From: Pedobacter sp. B4-66
GTDB taxonomy: Bacteria; Bacteroidota; Bacteroidia; Sphingobacteriales; Sphingobacteriaceae
Reading direction: 5' to 3'
Assembly: GCF_018492665.1 (NCBI RefSeq)
Contig: NZ_JAFVME010000009.1
Coordinates: 186,001-250,000, forward strand
DNA length: 64,000 nucleotides
The number at the start of each line of letters is the position of its first letter. Positions within the stretch are counted from its first letter, which is position 1. Shown here one piece after another: positions 62,374 to 64,000 of this stretch. The notes under the pieces were generated by a model. The model was not told the origin of the DNA. It worked only from the letters and a program-made list of their open reading frames with translations, and searched no databases. Position numbers and translations under genes: made by a program.

Positions 62374-64000
62374 TTAGATAATGCTTTCTACACTGATCTG
62401 CTCGCGAGCCTGTTTTGCCGCAGCAACCAAGTTTACTAAAGCGGCTTTGGTTTCTGGCCACTTACGGGTTTTTAAACCACAGTCAGGATTTACCCAAAGG
62501 TTACGTGCAGGAAGGAGATTCGCTGCCTTTGCCAATAGTGAAGTCATTTCTTCCGTGCTTGGCACCCTTGGTGAGTGAATATCGTACACGCCAGGACCAA
62601 TTTCATTTGGATACTCAAAATTGGCAAATGCTTCTAATAGTTCCATCTGAGATCTCGAAGTTTCAATAGTGATCACATCGGCATCCATAGCTGCGATATG
62701 TTCAATGATGTTATTGAACTCGCTGTAACACATATGCGTATGTATCTGTGTTTTATCCTGTACCCCACTTGCAGTAATCCTAAAAGCATTAACTGCCCAG
62801 TTAAGATAATGAGGGTGTTTGGCTTTTCTTAACGGCAATCCCTCACGGATAGCAGCTTCATCGATCTGTACTATACCGATCCCTGCTTTTTCAAGCGCAA
62901 GAACTTCATCACGGATAGCAAAAGCAATTTGATTGGTGGTAATATCGCGTCCCTGATCATCGCGTACAAATGACCATTGTAAAATAGTTACCGGACCTGT
63001 CAGCATACCTTTCATCGGTTTTTCAGTCTGCGCTGCTGCAAAAGTGCTCCAGCGTACCGTCATGTCCTTAGGCCTGCTTACATCACCATAAATCACCGGA
63101 GGTTTTACGCAACGACTGCCATAACTCTGTACCCAACCATTTTTGGTGAATAAGAAACCATCCAGCTGCTCGCCAAAATATTCCACCATGTCATTACGCT
63201 CAAACTCGCCGTGAACCAGTACATCCAAGCCAATTTCTTCCTGCCAACGGATCGCTTCAACAGTTGCCTGCTCTATCGCCCGATCGTATTGCTCCAGGCT
63301 CAAATCACCTTTTTTGAATTTCGCACGCAATTGACGGATGTCATCAGTTTGTGGGAATGAGCCGATGGTCGTTGTCGGAAACGCGGGGAAGTTGAATCGT
63401 TCGTGGTGTAAAAACTGACGTACAGGAAAAGCACTTTGACGAGTTGCATCCGCTTCAGTGATAGCCGAAATACGATCCTTAACAGCTTGTTTATGCACCT
63501 TTTGTGAGGTACGTCTGCTTTCGATGGCTGCTTTGTTGGTTTCCAATAAAGCCGTATTGCCTTCAGCGATTTGGCGAATTTCGCTTACTTCAGTCAGTTT
63601 TTGTTTGGCAAATGCCATCCAGTTTTTGATCTCAGGATCAATAACGGTTTCCAGATCCAGATCAATCGGGCTGTGCAGCAATGAGCAAGAGGGAGCAATG
63701 ATCACCCGGTCAGAACCCAATTTTTCCACAGCTTTATTTATCAAAGCAAGAGATTTTTCATAGTCATTCTTCCAAACATTACGTCCGTCTACTACACCCA
63801 ACGAAAGTTGCAGGTTATCCGGGATCAGCGCAAGTACTTCCTCCAGTTGATCAGGGGCACGAACAAGGTCAACATGCAATGCCGTGATTGGAAGATTTAC
63901 AGCCAGCTGGGTATTGTCTAGAAGGGCTTCAAAATAGGTAGCAACAAGTAGTTTAACACCACTTACCCGATTGGCAATAGCGCGATAGGTATAATCAAAC
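62374..64000 (-). CDS. metE: Cobalamin-independent methionine synthase MetE (5' end cut by window edge)
   Basis: The frame is open from the stop at 62374 to the window edge, giving about 542 C-terminal residues of a protein normally 750-780 long; the N-terminal roughly 230 residues are outside. The visible part begins FDYTYRAIANRVSG and includes FPTTTIGSFPQT, the zinc-binding HTHMCYSEF and NPDCGLKTR. It transfers the methyl group from 5-methyltetrahydrofolate (polyglutamate) to homocysteine. The frame does not start at 63879: the codon there is TTG, and MetE-like sequence (YRAIANRVSGVKLLVATYFEA) continues upstream. Confidence 0.95.
   Translation of the reverse strand, partial: FDYTYRAIANRVSGVKLLVATYFEALLDNTQLAVNLPITALHVDLVRAPDQLEEVLALIPDNLQLSLGVVDGRNVWKNDYEKSLALINKAVEKLGSDRVIIAPSCSLLHSPIDLDLETVIDPEIKNWMAFAKQKLTEVSEIRQIAEGNTALLETNKAAIESRRTSQKVHKQAVKDRISAITEADATRQSAFPVRQFLHHERFNFPAFPTTTIGSFPQTDDIRQLRAKFKKGDLSLEQYDRAIEQATVEAIRWQEEIGLDVLVHGEFERNDMVEYFGEQLDGFLFTKNGWVQSYGSRCVKPPVIYGDVSRPKDMTVRWSTFAAAQTEKPMKGMLTGPVTILQWSFVRDDQGRDITTNQIAFAIRDEVLALEKAGIGIVQIDEAAIREGLPLRKAKHPHYLNWAVNAFRITASGVQDKTQIHTHMCYSEFNNIIEHIAAMDADVITIETSRSQMELLEAFANFEYPNEIGPGVYDIHSPRVPSTEEMTSLLAKAANLLPARNLWVNPDCGLKTRKWPETKAALVNLVAAAKQAREQISVESII

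Noticed and set aside
63877..63879. Apparent start of MetE within the window
   Set aside because: The codon is TTG, and conserved MetE sequence continues upstream to the window edge without a stop, so the gene is truncated by the window, not short.
1..64000. CRISPR arrays, tRNA, rRNA, transposases or phage genes
   Set aside because: I saw no regularly spaced direct-repeat array, no cloverleaf or rRNA sequence, and no transposase, integrase or structural phage protein among the translated frames. Short or diverged tRNAs could be missed without a scanning program.

Overview
The window looks like a chromosomal segment of a Bacteroidota bacterium of the Sphingobacteriaceae (Pedobacter-like). The evidence is low G+C by eye, promoters of the Bacteroidota type (-7 box TAnnTTTG just upstream of many start codons), A-rich leaders instead of strong Shine-Dalgarno sequences, many signal-peptide and lipoprotein genes with K/D-rich residues after the lipobox Cys, and Bacteroidota-specific families (DUF3822 next to rsmD and coaD, short Crp/Fnr regulators, a YbiT-type ABC-F with a decayed second ATP site). 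No rRNA, tRNA, CRISPR array, prophage or insertion sequence was recognised. Genus assignment is inference.

Layout. 1-8 kb: an edge-truncated Dda/RecD-like helicase, the DUF3822-rsmD-coaD operon, a NUDIX gene, pyrE with an SRPBCC gene, an ArsR-regulated old yellow enzyme, and an MFS transporter with a DUF1801 gene. 8-16 kb: clpB, then two glycosyltransferases (the first a two-domain fusion) facing a GH130 enzyme; together these look like an intracellular mannoside-type glycan pathway. 16-24 kb: a beta-barrel protein, a C1 peptidase, a DPP-IV-like S9 peptidase, tandem polysaccharide deacetylase lipoproteins, a Gre-like factor, a nitroreductase and a helical protein. 24-35 kb: two ABC-F proteins, a large GH2 enzyme, PhnA and small conserved genes, a pterin dehydratase with a membrane protein, and a TetR regulator. 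35-42 kb: lipoprotein, porin-like protein, EcsC, msrA, a TetR-pentapeptide repeat pair with a divergent small ferredoxin-fold-like gene, a cold shock protein, Crp/Fnr, a ChaA-like antiporter and an NDH-2-type oxidoreductase.

42-57 kb: a putative metallopeptidase, an FG-GAP protein, AraC with a RibD-C reductase, an AlkD-SplB operon (probable DNA repair), a third ABC-F, a large TlpA-like thioredoxin protein, a sialate O-acetylesterase, and an Arr rifampin ADP-ribosyltransferase. 57-64 kb: a soluble sugar dehydrogenase, an SDR/AraC pair with clear tandem operator repeats, and a MTHFR-like gene next to metE (methionine methyl-group supply), with metE running off the right edge.

The most interesting non-coding signals are two copies, in opposite orientation, of an approximately 155-bp palindrome-containing repeat (10913-11067 and 59067-59219), a nested double inverted repeat behind the cold shock gene, a perfect 10-bp inverted-repeat operator at the arsR promoter, and 22-bp-period direct repeats upstream of the SDR gene. 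No wholly new multi-gene system was identified. The best candidates for new biology are the glycosyltransferase-GH130 cluster, the AlkD-SplB pair, the odd MTHFR-like protein and the repeat family.
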